Origin: CAJBIL01 sp044359525
GTDB lineage: Bacteria; Pseudomonadota; Gammaproteobacteria; Burkholderiales; Rhodocyclaceae
DNA length: 58,268 nucleotides
Assembly: GCA_044359525.1 (NCBI GenBank)
Contig: JBIKLY010000009.1
Span: 1 to 58,268 of the forward strand
Reading direction: 5' to 3'
The translations under genes and the position numbers were made by a program. Positions within the stretch are counted from its first letter, which is position 1; the number at the start of each line of letters is the position of its first letter. This document shows, one piece after another, positions 44,190-52,441 of this stretch. A model generated the notes under the pieces. That model had not been told where the DNA came from. It worked only from the letters and a program-made list of their open reading frames with translations, and did not search any database.

Positions 44190-44927
44190 TCAAAGATGCG
44201 TGGTACGACCACCATCGACGTTGATGACCTGGCCGGTGACATAGGCTGCGTCGTCCAGCAGGAAACGCACCGTGCGTGCGATTTCCTGCGGGCTGCCTTC
44301 ACGCTGCAGCAGGGTGTGCGCAACAATGGCATCGCGCGCGGCGCTGTCAAAAGCCTCATCATCGGGCCACAGGATCGGCCCCGGCGCAACGGCATTGACC
44401 CGCACTTCGGGCGCCAGCTCGATGGCCAGCGCGCGCGTCAGGCCAAGCAGGCCAGCCTTGGCCGCGCAGTACAGGGGATAGGCCGCGAGCGGTCGTTCGG
44501 CATGGATGTCGGTGATATTGACCACCGCACCACGAGTTGCACGCAGGTACGGCGCAGCGGCCTGCGTCAGAAACAGCGGTGCCTTGAGATTGGTGCCGAT
44601 CAAGTCATTCCACACCGCCAGATCGATCTCGCCGAGCGGCGTCGCAAAAAAGCTTGACGCATTATTCACCAGTGCGTCGAGTCGCCCGAAACGGGCAATG
44701 GTTGCCGCCACCAGCAAAGGCAACTGTGTGATATCGAGCAGGTCGGCCTGCAAACACGCCGCCGAAGCCGGCCGCAGCGTATTGAATTCACTGACCAGCG
44801 ACTCGGCGTCCGCCGTTGCCGTGCGGTAGTGCAGCATGACGTTGGCACCCGCCGCGTGCATTTCGCGCGCGATCGCACAGCCGACCCGCTTTGCCGCACC
44901 GGTTACCAATACCGTTTTGCCATTCAC
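44190..44927 (-). CDS. Pteridine reductase (short-chain dehydrogenase)
   Basis: A 245-residue NADPH-dependent SDR. The N-terminal motif is TGAAKRVG, the TGxxxRxG variant that marks pteridine reductases of the PTR1/FolM group; the catalytic set is DIHAERP-YCAAKAG (Tyr and Lys) and NNASSFF. It ends with the SDR tail GQVINVDGG. It could reduce dihydrobiopterin- or dihydrofolate-like compounds; folM would be a fitting name but the exact substrate is unproven. It heads the ttcA-aminotransferase run. Confidence 0.88.
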   Translation of the reverse strand: MNGKTVLVTGAAKRVGCAIAREMHAAGANVMLHYRTATADAESLVSEFNTLRPASAACLQADLLDITQLPLLVAATIARFGRLDALVNNASSFFATPLGEIDLAVWNDLIGTNLKAPLFLTQAAAPYLRATRGAVVNITDIHAERPLAAYPLYCAAKAGLLGLTRALAIELAPEVRVNAVAPGPILWPDDEAFDSAARDAIVAHTLLQREGSPQEIARTVRFLLDDAAYVTGQVINVDGGRTTHL

Positions 44928-44992
44928 GGCCCACTCCTGAATATCAAAACACGGAAGACAAGGAGCTGGATTTTAACGTTTTTTTTCAGGGG

Positions 44993-45134
44993 TGATCGCA
45001 TTTGACTTTAAAACCTACCACAGAGGCGCAGAGGACGCAGAGATGACGCAGAGAAAATCAGAGCTTTGCTCTTCTCTGCGTTTCCTCTGCGCCTCTGCGT
45101 CTCTGCGGTGGGGTTGGGTGGTTAAATACAATCA
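44993..45134. repeat. Long hairpin repeat, GCAGAGGC family, copy 3, complete
   Basis: Begins GTGATCGCATTTGACTTT and ends AAATACAATCAC, near-inverse ends, with the core ACAGAGGCGCAGAGGACGCA and the complementary arm ending CTCTGCGGT. Within, a second arm pair around TCAGAGCTTTGCTC is the centre. This is the best preserved example for defining the 142-bp unit. Confidence 0.92.
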
Positions 45135-45211
45135 CTTGTTTTTTGCCCTTGTTGCCCGACAAAAGCGTGCGCTGCGCGTTAAACTGCGATTTCCTACGGA
45201 AAACCAAAACC

Positions 45212-45640
45212 ATGCTCCAGGAAATTCCGAATCCCCGACAAATACCCGGCGAAGCACCGCGTCGCTGGTTTCATTCGCCGGACATGGATCTCATCGTCTG
45301 GTTGTGCAACGAAATCAGTGGTGAAATCGCCGGCTTCCAGCTTTGCTACGACAAAGCCCGTAGTGAAAAAGCGCTGTACTGGAAGGCCGATCGCGGTTTC
45401 TCGCACATGGATGTCGATGATGGCGAGTGCGCTGCCGGCAAACACAAAGCCGCACCCCTGCTCACACCGGACGGGCCGTTCGACAATGCAGTGGTGCAAC
45501 GTCGCTTTTCCACCGCCGCGCAAGCCCTGCCGGAAGACCTTCGCAACTTTGTCGAAGCCAAGCTGGCGCAAGCAACATCACCCTTGCCACTACCGAGTCC
45601 TGCGAACCATGCTGAATCCAGACACGCCGCTCGACGCTGA
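45212..45640 (+). CDS. Conserved-looking protein of unknown function
   Basis: A 142-residue soluble protein with no family I recognise. The beginning, MLQEIPNPRQIPGEAPRRWF, and the following HSPDMDLIVWL look like a compact alpha/beta fold with no membrane segment. The ATG at 45212 is the first after the repeat; no clear ribosome binding site is seen. Codon use is like the neighbours. It overlaps the next gene by 32 bases in another frame, so the two are likely one transcript. Confidence 0.6.
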   Translation: MLQEIPNPRQIPGEAPRRWFHSPDMDLIVWLCNEISGEIAGFQLCYDKARSEKALYWKADRGFSHMDVDDGECAAGKHKAAPLLTPDGPFDNAVVQRRFSTAAQALPEDLRNFVEAKLAQATSPLPLPSPANHAESRHAARR

Positions 45641-46439
45641 TGAGCTGATGAATTTTGCCGACCGCGTCGAGCTGCTGCCGCCGGCCGAGGCCGAATGGGT
45701 CGCTCGCCTGCTGCAGGAATGCATGCGCTGCCGCATGCGTGAAGCCGAGTTGCTAGCCGAGGCGCACGGCCTCGGCAGCAGCGATCATGATCTGGACGAT
45801 CAGCTCGCACAGGTCGCCCTCGATGCCGCCGAATGGCTGAAGACCCTGTGGAACGTAGGCTACATGGGTGCCGGCAACTTCCCGACGCAGCCACGCTCGG
45901 CCTTCCCGACGGTCGAACTCGAAGATGTCATCAAGTCAGCCCTGTTCGCCAGAATTCGCCAGGGCAAACGCCCGTTGCCGTTTCCGCCGCCCACCCAGCA
46001 CGGTTCGCCGTGGCATGAACTCGTTGAATCCACCGACCAGCCGCATACCGTCGCGGCCGAGATTATTCGCGACGAGCAGGGGTTGCCGCTGGGCGCGACG
46101 ATCGAAGCCTGTGCCGACTGGCGGATCGTTGAAGAAATCGCCAAAGACCGCGAATATCTGGTCCAGCATCAAGGCAAAGGTCCGCTCTACCGGCTGCAAC
46201 TCGACATCTTCACCGCCGAATTGCGCCGCGAGCCACCGCGCTGGACGCGCAAAATCCGCCAGCAGGAGCGTGGCGGCTTTCGCAGCTATACGCTTGTATG
46301 GCCGAAAGCGGAAGGTGATGAGCAATCCATCACCCTGCGCGCTGCGTCCTGGGAGCGCGCAGAATCCGAAGCCGAGCACTGGGTTGCGACCCGGTATCCG
46401 GAAATGTATGGGCAGGTGCGCTTTGAACGGGGCGAATAA
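45609..46439 (+). CDS. Unknown protein, coupled to the previous gene
   Basis: A 276-residue soluble protein, not recognised. The N-terminal 90 residues are acidic and helical (LDADELMNFADRVELLPPAE, LLQECMRCRMREAELLAEAH, DHDLDDQLAQVALDAAEWLK). The middle has a Pro-rich PLPFPPPTQHGSPW, and the end a beta-rich region with RSYTLVWPKAEGDEQSITLR. It overlaps the 142-residue gene by 32 bases and ends 62 bases before the methyltransferase. No catalytic motif was seen. Confidence 0.65.
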   Translation: MLNPDTPLDADELMNFADRVELLPPAEAEWVARLLQECMRCRMREAELLAEAHGLGSSDHDLDDQLAQVALDAAEWLKTLWNVGYMGAGNFPTQPRSAFPTVELEDVIKSALFARIRQGKRPLPFPPPTQHGSPWHELVESTDQPHTVAAEIIRDEQGLPLGATIEACADWRIVEEIAKDREYLVQHQGKGPLYRLQLDIFTAELRREPPRWTRKIRQQERGGFRSYTLVWPKAEGDEQSITLRAASWERAESEAEHWVATRYPEMYGQVRFERGE

Positions 46440-46501
46440 AACCGCTGCCAATGCTGCAACCATCTGACTGACGCTTCACCTATTCCGCCCGCTTGATCAC
46501 C

Positions 46502-47659
46502 ATGACCCTGCCCGCCCCCGACGCTGACGGACTCGCCTACAGCGCCGCACTCACCCAACGCATCGCCGCCGAAATTGATGCTGCCGGCGGCTGGATCGGC
46601 TTTGCGCGCTTCATGGAACTGGCGCTCTACGCGCCGGGCATGGGCTATTACTCGGGCGGCGCGCGCAAATTCGGCGCTGCCGGTGATTTCGTCACCGCAC
46701 CCGAGTTGTCGCCGGTCTTCAGCCAGACAATCGGCGCACAGGTAGCGCAGATTCTCGCGCTCAGTGCGCCGCAGATCATTGAGGTCGGCGCCGGCTCGGG
46801 TCGGCTGGCAGCGGATCTGCTGCTTGAACTTGAACGGCGTGCGGCGTTACCAGTGTCGTACGGCATCCTCGACCTCTCGGGCGAACTGCGCGCACGACAG
46901 CGCGAAACGATCGCGCAACGCGCCCCCCATCTGCTTGCCCGGGTGCGCTGGCTTGACCGCCTGCCCGAACACTTCGACGGCCTGGTGCTGGCCAATGAAC
47001 TGCTCGATGCCATGCCGGTCCATCTTGTTGTCTGGCGCGACGAAGGAATCTGCGAGCGGGGCGTAGGTTTTGCGAACGGCCAGTTTACGTGGGCCGATCG
47101 CCCGGCCGGCGGTCGCCTGCTTGAACGCGCGCAGGCGCTGGCCGAAGAATGTTCGCTGCCGGCCAGCTATCTGAGCGAAATCTGCCTCGCCGCCCCGGCT
47201 TGGACAGCGGCCTGGGCCGGCATTCTCGGACGCGGCGCGCTGCTGCTGATCGACTACGGTTTCCCCCGCCACGAGTACTACCACCCGCAACGCAATACCG
47301 GCACGCTGATGTGTCACTACCGTCACCATGCGCACGGCGAACCCTTCTACCTGCTGGGGCTGCAGGACATTACGGCACACGTGGATTTCACCGCCATCGT
47401 CGAGGCCGGCAGCGAAGCCGGACTCGACTTCCTCGGCTACACCACACAATCGACCTTTCTGCTTAACTGTGGCCTGCCCGAGGTGCTCGCACGCACACCG
47501 GTCGACGATAGCGCACGCTATCTGCCGCTCGCCAACTCGGCGCAGAAGCTGATTTCGCCGGCCGAGATGGGCGAGTTGTTCAAGGTAATCGCGTTAGGTA
47601 AAGGGATTGCCGACCCCTTGCTTGGCTTCGTCCAGGGCGACCGCAGCGAGACGCTATGA
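46502..47659 (+). CDS. SAM-dependent methyltransferase, MidA/NDUFAF7 family
   Basis: A 385-residue class I methyltransferase. GGWIGFARFMELALYAPGMGYY, GDFVTAPELSPVFSQ and the SAM-binding EVGAGSGRLAADLL are characteristic of the family whose mitochondrial members methylate an arginine of complex I. Start ATG at 46502. The last about 26 codons, KVIALGKGIADPLLGFVQGD-RSETL, are present a second time at 52369, directly beside ptsI, so the accessory stretch in between was inserted at the 3' end of this gene. Confidence 0.88.
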   Translation: MTLPAPDADGLAYSAALTQRIAAEIDAAGGWIGFARFMELALYAPGMGYYSGGARKFGAAGDFVTAPELSPVFSQTIGAQVAQILALSAPQIIEVGAGSGRLAADLLLELERRAALPVSYGILDLSGELRARQRETIAQRAPHLLARVRWLDRLPEHFDGLVLANELLDAMPVHLVVWRDEGICERGVGFANGQFTWADRPAGGRLLERAQALAEECSLPASYLSEICLAAPAWTAAWAGILGRGALLLIDYGFPRHEYYHPQRNTGTLMCHYRHHAHGEPFYLLGLQDITAHVDFTAIVEAGSEAGLDFLGYTTQSTFLLNCGLPEVLARTPVDDSARYLPLANSAQKLISPAEMGELFKVIALGKGIADPLLGFVQGDRSETL

Positions 47660-47678
47660 ACGTGGCTCGCCCGGCGTT
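47580..47678. repeat. Left direct repeat of the accessory island
   Basis: About 99 bases match 52368-52466. The last 42 bases (47637-47678) are identical in both; the first 57 match at only about 70 percent, with the same protein reading. The identical part spans the methyltransferase stop and the 3' end of ptsI read on the other strand, so it is the old convergent junction of the two genes. Confidence 0.93.
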
Positions 47679-47823
47679 GCGTTTTGACATGGGGTATTGC
47701 CATTGCCAAGTTGCCGGCGCGGTCGATTGGGAAGGCGCAGTACGGGTCAAAGAAAACGGCAAGGAAATCGGACGCGGCTATCTGGAAATGACCGGTTATG
47801 GCGAACAAATCCGGGTCGGATAA
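47656..47823 (+). pseudogene. C-terminal remnant of a lipocalin-like (AttH-type) protein
   Basis: A 55-codon frame starts with the ATG overlapping the methyltransferase stop. From codon 23 it reads VDWEGAVRVKENGKEIGRG then YLEMTGYGEQIRVG, the typical end of AttH/CrtC-like lipocalin-fold hydrolases in my recollection. The rest of that gene is absent; the first 22 codons are junction sequence. It is probably the truncated edge of the incoming DNA. Confidence 0.55.
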
Positions 47824-48008
47824 TAGGGCTATTTGCCCCTAAAGGGATTTCCTGCGGTCATATTTTGAGGTTGGAATCAGTCTTTTGACCGAAATTTTTC
47901 CAATACTGCGTGTGGTTGGAATTGCATTAGCGACACTGGCGGCTAATGTCATAAACCAGCCGTTGGTTGTAATATGGCTTCAGGCAGTTGCCGGCCATCA
48001 AGAGACAT

Positions 48009-48105
48009 AGCGAGCGTGAAGAATCGTCAGGTTCGAACGACGGGTAACTGATCAGTAAGCCGCCATCAATTACCTCAGTCGTCGGTCTCTTGGTCGGCCT
48101 TTGCC
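48009..48105. repeat. 97-base imperfect direct repeat, unit 1
   Basis: Matches 48202-48298 without gaps at about three quarters identity; the shared core is AAGCCGCCATCAAT with TCAGTCGTC. The distance between units is 193 bases. In one minus-strand frame both encode IDGGL-x-IS-x-PSFEPD. Confidence 0.8.
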
Positions 48106-48201
48106 GACGTTGGCAATTTTTGAAACATGGAACCAGCACGACAGGTTTGAGCGTCAGCTTACCGAAATATTGAACTCACCCAATCGGCCATGTGCGGCCA
48201 T

Positions 48202-48298
48202 AGCGACAGTGAAAAGCTGTCCGGCTCAAACGACGGGAAACTGATCCCTAAGCCGCCATCAATGGCTTCAGTCGTCAGTCTCTTGCTCGGCCTGAGCC
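48202..48298. repeat. 97-base imperfect direct repeat, unit 2
   Basis: Second copy of the unit at 48009-48105, ending close to the 3' side of the zinc-ribbon membrane protein gene. Confidence 0.8.
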
Positions 48299-48406
48299 TA
48301 CCTTTAGACACCGATCCGAATCGGTCGGCAATGCCGCACATTCCAGCCGTTCTGCTGAAAAATTTCTTGAACACCAGTTTCTCCTTCCTGCACTTTAAGG
48401 CGAGCA

Positions 48407-49423
48407 TCAAAGAACCAGTCGTCCTTGCTTGCTGCTCCGATCGAAGGAAAACACGTGTTCGCCCGGGTTTTCTTCGCATCGCCCGACAATTCTTCCGGGG
48501 AAATCTGGCTCTCCTCTATCCAACTTAACCATCCAGCCGCAAATCGGGCATTCCGCGGAATAGCGATGCACGTGGATCGTGCTTGGCGCGTCGGGATCTT
48601 TTGAACGATTGATTTCAACCGTGGCTCCTAGCTCTTTCCATGAAAGAAACCACTCCGATGCGAGCATGATCCGCTGATCGAAGAGCTGGAAAATCCCGCT
48701 AGAGTGTTTGTATGCCGCGACTGGGAAGCCTATCGCCACCGCGAGCAGTACGACATCTTGCCCGGTTAGTGGAGTGGTCCTGTGCCAGAGAACGAGCCAG
48801 GCCAATATGACGAGACTCGCTGCCACGATGAAGAAAGAAAGCTGCCATGTAAGAAAGCCCCACCGTTTTGAAGCTGTCCATCGGAGGCCGTCCTCAAAAA
48901 CTAACTTACCAAGCAACGAGAGCTTCAGCGTCAAATCCCGTTTGTAGATAAGCGTTCCGTCAGGTATTTCCTCCTCGTTGGTCGCTGAGAGGTCTTCAGA
49001 CCCGGGAACCTCTTTGGCCGCCAGTCGGTAAAAGGCGGGCTTACCGTCATCTTTCTCAAGCACCGGATAAAAGCCCAGACCAGCCTGACGTGCCAACTCG
49101 ATCAGTCTTGCTTCGATCTCGGGGTAATAGCGAACCTCGATTTCTTTCCAAATCGGACTTAGCCAAGCCGATGGCTCTTGGTTAGGGTTGCCATCGAGGT
49201 CAACATGAATTGCCTTGGTCGGTACACGAGGCGGCATTTGATTCTGGGAAGCCGCCTTTTGCGTCTCAGAAGCCAAATAGACCATCACTTTTCCTGCACG
49301 CATCGACTTCCGGTCATTCGGAATCGCGTTGATCATTACCTCTGCCAGTCGCAGATACGTCTCGCAATCGAGCTCGCCGCTATAGGCACGAAACAACTGT
49401 TTTTCTTGATATTCACCGACCAT
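48407..49423 (-). CDS. Membrane protein with C-terminal zinc ribbon, unknown function
   Basis: A 338-residue protein not matched to a family. Residues 1-180 are soluble and helical, two membrane helices lie at about 189-213 and 221-238, and the C-terminal part (285-338) has ECPICGWMVK with Cys292 and Cys295, then GRCEENPGEHVFSFDR with Cys316 and His323, a likely zinc ribbon. GAGGATCAACTG precedes the ATG. It is divergent from the CoiA-like gene, with about 90 bases between the two starts, so the two may be jointly controlled. Confidence 0.75.
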   Translation of the reverse strand: MVGEYQEKQLFRAYSGELDCETYLRLAEVMINAIPNDRKSMRAGKVMVYLASETQKAASQNQMPPRVPTKAIHVDLDGNPNQEPSAWLSPIWKEIEVRYYPEIEARLIELARQAGLGFYPVLEKDDGKPAFYRLAAKEVPGSEDLSATNEEEIPDGTLIYKRDLTLKLSLLGKLVFEDGLRWTASKRWGFLTWQLSFFIVAASLVILAWLVLWHRTTPLTGQDVVLLAVAIGFPVAAYKHSSGIFQLFDQRIMLASEWFLSWKELGATVEINRSKDPDAPSTIHVHRYSAECPICGWMVKLDRGEPDFPGRIVGRCEENPGEHVFSFDRSSKQGRLVL

Positions 49424-49512
49424 CAGTTGATCCTCAAATGACTCATTCTGACTACTAACCGTCCCGGGCCTAGCCTAGCTTGGCACTTGTTTTCAACAAG
49501 GAGGCCAAGAAA

Positions 49513-50883
49513 ATGTCAGACAGCACAAATTTGAAACATGGTATTCCATTCGGCTGGCACGCGCAGTCCCAACGTATGGTTCGACCGGATCAAGTTGCAA
49601 GGGGCCAGGCCTGCGAATGTACTTGCGTCACGTGTGAGGCACTCCTGATTGCGCGGCAAGGGGCAATCAGGGAATGGCATTTTGCTCATGGCAGTGACAC
49701 CAATTGCGATCATGCAGCAGAAGCCGCGATTCACCGAATGGCAAAACAGCTGATTGTGGACCGCGGCGAGATTTTTGTGCCCGCACGAGAAATGACCCGT
49801 ACGATCTATGGGAAGAACAGGGTCTGGGAGGAATCCCTGACCGTGTCGCTCCAATCGAGCGGACTTCACCCCATTGCCGAACCGGTCTCAGAAAAATCGA
49901 TTGGTCTCCCCGGAGTCGTGGGCGAATCATTCCGTCCCGATGTTATTGGTGAGTTGGACGGGTTCCCAATCGCCATTGAAATACGCAACACCCATGCCGT
50001 CGACGACAACAAGTTCGCCTGGCTGAAGAAGCATCGTTACTCTCTCCTGGAAATCGACGTCGCCGATATCGCAGATCTCCCGCCAGCTGAATTGCAGTTA
50101 GCCCTCGAAGCTCGCCTGTTTGAAGATGCTGAGCACTCTTTCTGGCTAACTCATGCGAAAGACCTCGACAGTGAAGCGATTCTCGACCAGATGGAATCTG
50201 AAGTCAGACAAGCCAAATCCATCGAAGAACAAGCGGCGCTGGCAATACTTGAAGCTGAAGAAGCCGAGTGGAAACGCCGTCAGGAGTTTCTTAAGCAAGT
50301 TCGTGACGTGGAGGATTTCAAGATCCGCTTCGGATCAGCGACCGTCAGGTTGGGGCGCAACCAACAGCGAATCTCATTAAAAGTCCATGGATTTGCTCAA
50401 AGTGAGGTCTTCAATGCGACAAAGAGCGTCGCCCGCAGGCACTTGGGGCGATTTAACGTCAAAGCACGATGCTGGGAGTTCTTCTGCCATAACGGAATCG
50501 AGCCGTTCTTTCATCAACTCTGTGGAGAAGTTGAAGCCGAGTGCTTTGAACGTCTAAATGGAGGTGCAGATTCGACGATTTCGGAAAGAAGACCTGATCC
50601 GGCGGCTCCCCACCAACCAGTTCAGTTGCTGACCATTCAGCCGTTACCCGTTTACTTCGAAGACCCGAACCTTCAAGAACAATTTGACGAACGCGCTGGC
50701 ATTCGCGAATTCGAGGCAGGAATTGAGCGTAGTCTTGCCGAGCATCAGGCAAAACAAGATGTTCAAATGCGCTGGGGGGTGCCCGACCCATTGCGGCCCC
50801 ATGACGATTGCAAGCCTTTTGGCAAGTCAATGATCGGAAACCTGCCGTTCGAGATTCGGGGTGGTGGCCGGAATCTCGGCTAG
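49513..50883 (+). CDS. CoiA-like nuclease-domain protein
   Basis: A 456-residue protein. The N-terminus has a cysteine cluster CECTCVTC (34-41) and EWHFAHG (54-60), typical of CoiA-type competence proteins; a PD-(D/E)xK-like core follows with RPDVIG (Asp143) and IAIEIRNTH (Glu156, Arg158 in the lysine place), then WLKKHRYSLLEIDV. A coiled-coil stretch (about 210-275) and an unknown C-terminal half complete it. AGGAGGCC precedes the ATG at 49513. CoiA proteins aid DNA uptake and recombination, but relatives occur in accessory DNA, so defence or element maintenance is possible. Confidence 0.7.
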   Translation: MSDSTNLKHGIPFGWHAQSQRMVRPDQVARGQACECTCVTCEALLIARQGAIREWHFAHGSDTNCDHAAEAAIHRMAKQLIVDRGEIFVPAREMTRTIYGKNRVWEESLTVSLQSSGLHPIAEPVSEKSIGLPGVVGESFRPDVIGELDGFPIAIEIRNTHAVDDNKFAWLKKHRYSLLEIDVADIADLPPAELQLALEARLFEDAEHSFWLTHAKDLDSEAILDQMESEVRQAKSIEEQAALAILEAEEAEWKRRQEFLKQVRDVEDFKIRFGSATVRLGRNQQRISLKVHGFAQSEVFNATKSVARRHLGRFNVKARCWEFFCHNGIEPFFHQLCGEVEAECFERLNGGADSTISERRPDPAAPHQPVQLLTIQPLPVYFEDPNLQEQFDERAGIREFEAGIERSLAEHQAKQDVQMRWGVPDPLRPHDDCKPFGKSMIGNLPFEIRGGGRNLG

Positions 50884-51075
50884 CCTGAACTGAACGTATG
50901 GCAGCGAAGGACCAATGAGTGCTCGGTGCTCCCTGCTGCCGGGAGGGCCCTCTCTACAACCGCTGCTAGCGAGCGTTGTACAAGTTTTCCTAGTGCTTGA
51001 AACGCGGAGTCCAGGACTCAATGAGGGATTGCTCCAAGGGGTTCTTTGTGCGGAATATTGGCTGCCGCTATAGTG

Positions 51076-51112
51076 CCTGTAATTTCTAAGGTGACGACTT
51101 AGAAATTACAGG
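51076..51112. repeat. Perfect 15-bp palindrome
   Basis: CCTGTAATTTCTAAG and CTTAGAAATTACAGG flank GTGACGA. It lies 37 bases beyond the end of the HEPN gene, within the 265-base gene-free gap after the CoiA-like gene. No T run follows, so it is a weak terminator candidate; a recombination or protein-binding site is possible. The rest of the gap shows nothing. Confidence 0.85.
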
Positions 51113-51148
51113 ATGACTGAAACGTCACCTGCACGCACATCTTGACCA

Positions 51149-51595
51149 TCAGATCAAGACCGAGGCGCGATGGTTCGCCAGCCAGTCTCGGAACAGACCA
51201 TGCAGCCGCACTGCCGCAGCCAGCAAATCCTCCGCCTCGCTCGCGCTGGCCTCAACCATGCCGCCATACTCAGAAGCATTGCGCCGGGTATGGTAGCGAT
51301 CAAGCGTAATCCAGAGTTCCGGTGGTGCGCCGATGGTGACGGCCAGTGTCTGAAAAACTACGGCCCGGTGGCCGCGCCCACTATCAGGACGATAGCCGTT
51401 TGCCCGTAGCGCCGCAAAAGCCAGCGCATGCGCTGCGTCATAAGCGAGCATGAAACGACCGGGCGGACTCAGCGAAGGGGTGGCGGCGTCGGCCAGATAA
51501 ATGGTGGCCTTGCGCAGGCTCGTGACAATTTCTTCGTCGGCAGGCGGCTCTGCCTTGAGCTGACCAACGCGGACGAGGTTTTCAAGACTGCTCAT
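51149..51595 (-). CDS. HEPN-domain protein (probable toxin of an HEPN/MNT module)
   Basis: A 148-residue helical protein. The motif RYHTRRNASEYGG near residues 101-113 fits the R-x4-6-H/Y ribonuclease motif region of HEPN domains. MLAYDAAHALAFAALRANG is the other typical helix. It follows the MNT gene (12 bases apart), the usual order in which the nucleotidyltransferase antitoxin modifies and silences the HEPN toxin. Confidence 0.8.
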   Translation of the reverse strand: MSSLENLVRVGQLKAEPPADEEIVTSLRKATIYLADAATPSLSPPGRFMLAYDAAHALAFAALRANGYRPDSGRGHRAVVFQTLAVTIGAPPELWITLDRYHTRRNASEYGGMVEASASEAEDLLAAAVRLHGLFRDWLANHRASVLI

Positions 51596-51606
51596 GGCAC
51601 CGCCGT

Positions 51607-52194
51607 TTATTCAAATGTTCCCCACAGCGTAATCAACTCGCCGGCGAGAACCTTTTTCAGAAAATAGTCGTCGCTCTGGCGCCGGCTTCGATATTCGTCT
51701 TCGGTCATCAGTGTCGGCGATACCCGCATGCCAAGTGCGGCCTCGGCCCCGTGCAAAGGAACGGCCAACTCAGACAGTCGTACGTCACCGACCAGTAGCA
51801 AATCAACGTCGCTGTCGGCCCGCTGCTCGCCTCTGGCCACTGAACCAAAGACGCCAGCATACCGGATACGGCTGGCCAATGGCTCAAGGAAACGGCGCAG
51901 CTGATCGGGAATGCCGAAAGACTTGCCGACCAGCCCGACCAGCTCCCGATAAACCGCAGCCTCCGGATTGGCGCGGTAAAAGACGAGATTGCCGCGCGGC
52001 TCCCGCAGGATCAGCCCGGCACCGGTCAAGCGGTCTAGATCCTTGCCGACCTGGCTTCCCCCCGTTCCGACCTGCTTGATGATTTCACGGGTATAGAAAG
52101 ACTTGTCCGGCTGGCCAAACAGGAGCGCAAGTATTCCACTCAGCGTTTTGCTGAACAGTGCGTTGGCGATTCCACTCGAGGAGGCTTGAGACAT
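51607..52194 (-). CDS. Winged-helix/MNT nucleotidyltransferase (probable antitoxin)
   Basis: A 195-residue protein. The first 85 residues form a winged helix (FYTREIIKQVGTGGSQVGKDLDRL and the wing REPRGNLVFYRAN); the second part is a minimal nucleotidyltransferase with GVFGSVARGEQRADSDVDLLLVG, the GSxxxG and DxD motifs. It can thus bind DNA and transfer nucleotides to its partner. CTTATATAAG (52233-52242) upstream is a possible promoter or operator. It is the rightmost gene of the island. Confidence 0.85.
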   Translation of the reverse strand: MSQASSSGIANALFSKTLSGILALLFGQPDKSFYTREIIKQVGTGGSQVGKDLDRLTGAGLILREPRGNLVFYRANPEAAVYRELVGLVGKSFGIPDQLRRFLEPLASRIRYAGVFGSVARGEQRADSDVDLLLVGDVRLSELAVPLHGAEAALGMRVSPTLMTEDEYRSRRQSDDYFLKKVLAGELITLWGTFE

Positions 52195-52296
52195 TGCAGC
52201 ACCATGCGAACCTAAAAACAGTTCAATCGTACCTTATATAAGTTCGAAATAGTTGAAGGATAGAGAACAGGCTCTCAAATCAACAAATCAAAGGGG

Positions 52297-52361
52297 CTTG
52301 AATTAACGCCCGGAAAATAAATTATTGGCCGTCCGGGTTTTCGCTCATCGTTTAATTCAAG
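52297..52361. repeat. Imperfect inverted repeat at the right edge of the island
   Basis: CTTGAATTAA (52297-52306) pairs with TTAATTCAAG (52352-52361), and inside it CCCGGA pairs with TCCGGG. It ends seven bases before the right direct repeat. It could be an element end or a terminator; nothing decides this. Confidence 0.6.
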
Positions 52362-52367
52362 TTTTTT

Positions 52368-52441
52368 CCAAGGTCATGGCGCTTGGCAAAGGCATCACGG
52401 AACCGCTAGTCGGCTTCGTTAACAGCGACCGCAGCGAGACG

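Larger units (their letters stand above)
47824..48406. other. Non-coding part of the island with two imperfect repeats
   Basis: No convincing gene. The main feature is a pair of 97-base direct repeats (48009-48105 and 48202-48298). Short frames on the minus strand share IDGGL and PSFEPD, but lack ribosome binding sites and do not look like full proteins. Confidence 0.5.
47679..52367. mobile_element. Accessory island between direct repeats, integrase not seen
   Basis: The stretch lies between the two copies of the methyltransferase/ptsI junction. It has lower GC and other codon use than its surroundings, carries a gene remnant, imperfect repeats, a CoiA-like nuclease, a membrane zinc-ribbon protein and a HEPN/MNT pair. 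Site-specific integration into gene 3' ends produces this pattern, but no integrase, relaxase or transposase was recognised, so homologous or illegitimate insertion of foreign DNA is equally possible. Confidence 0.5.

Noticed and set aside
51076..51112. Integron attC site
   Set aside because: The arms are perfectly paired without the extrahelical bases and core sites expected, and there is no integron integrase.
47679..52367. Complete integrative element with its own integrase
   Set aside because: No integrase, excisionase, relaxase or transposase frame was recognised, so the stretch is called only an accessory island.
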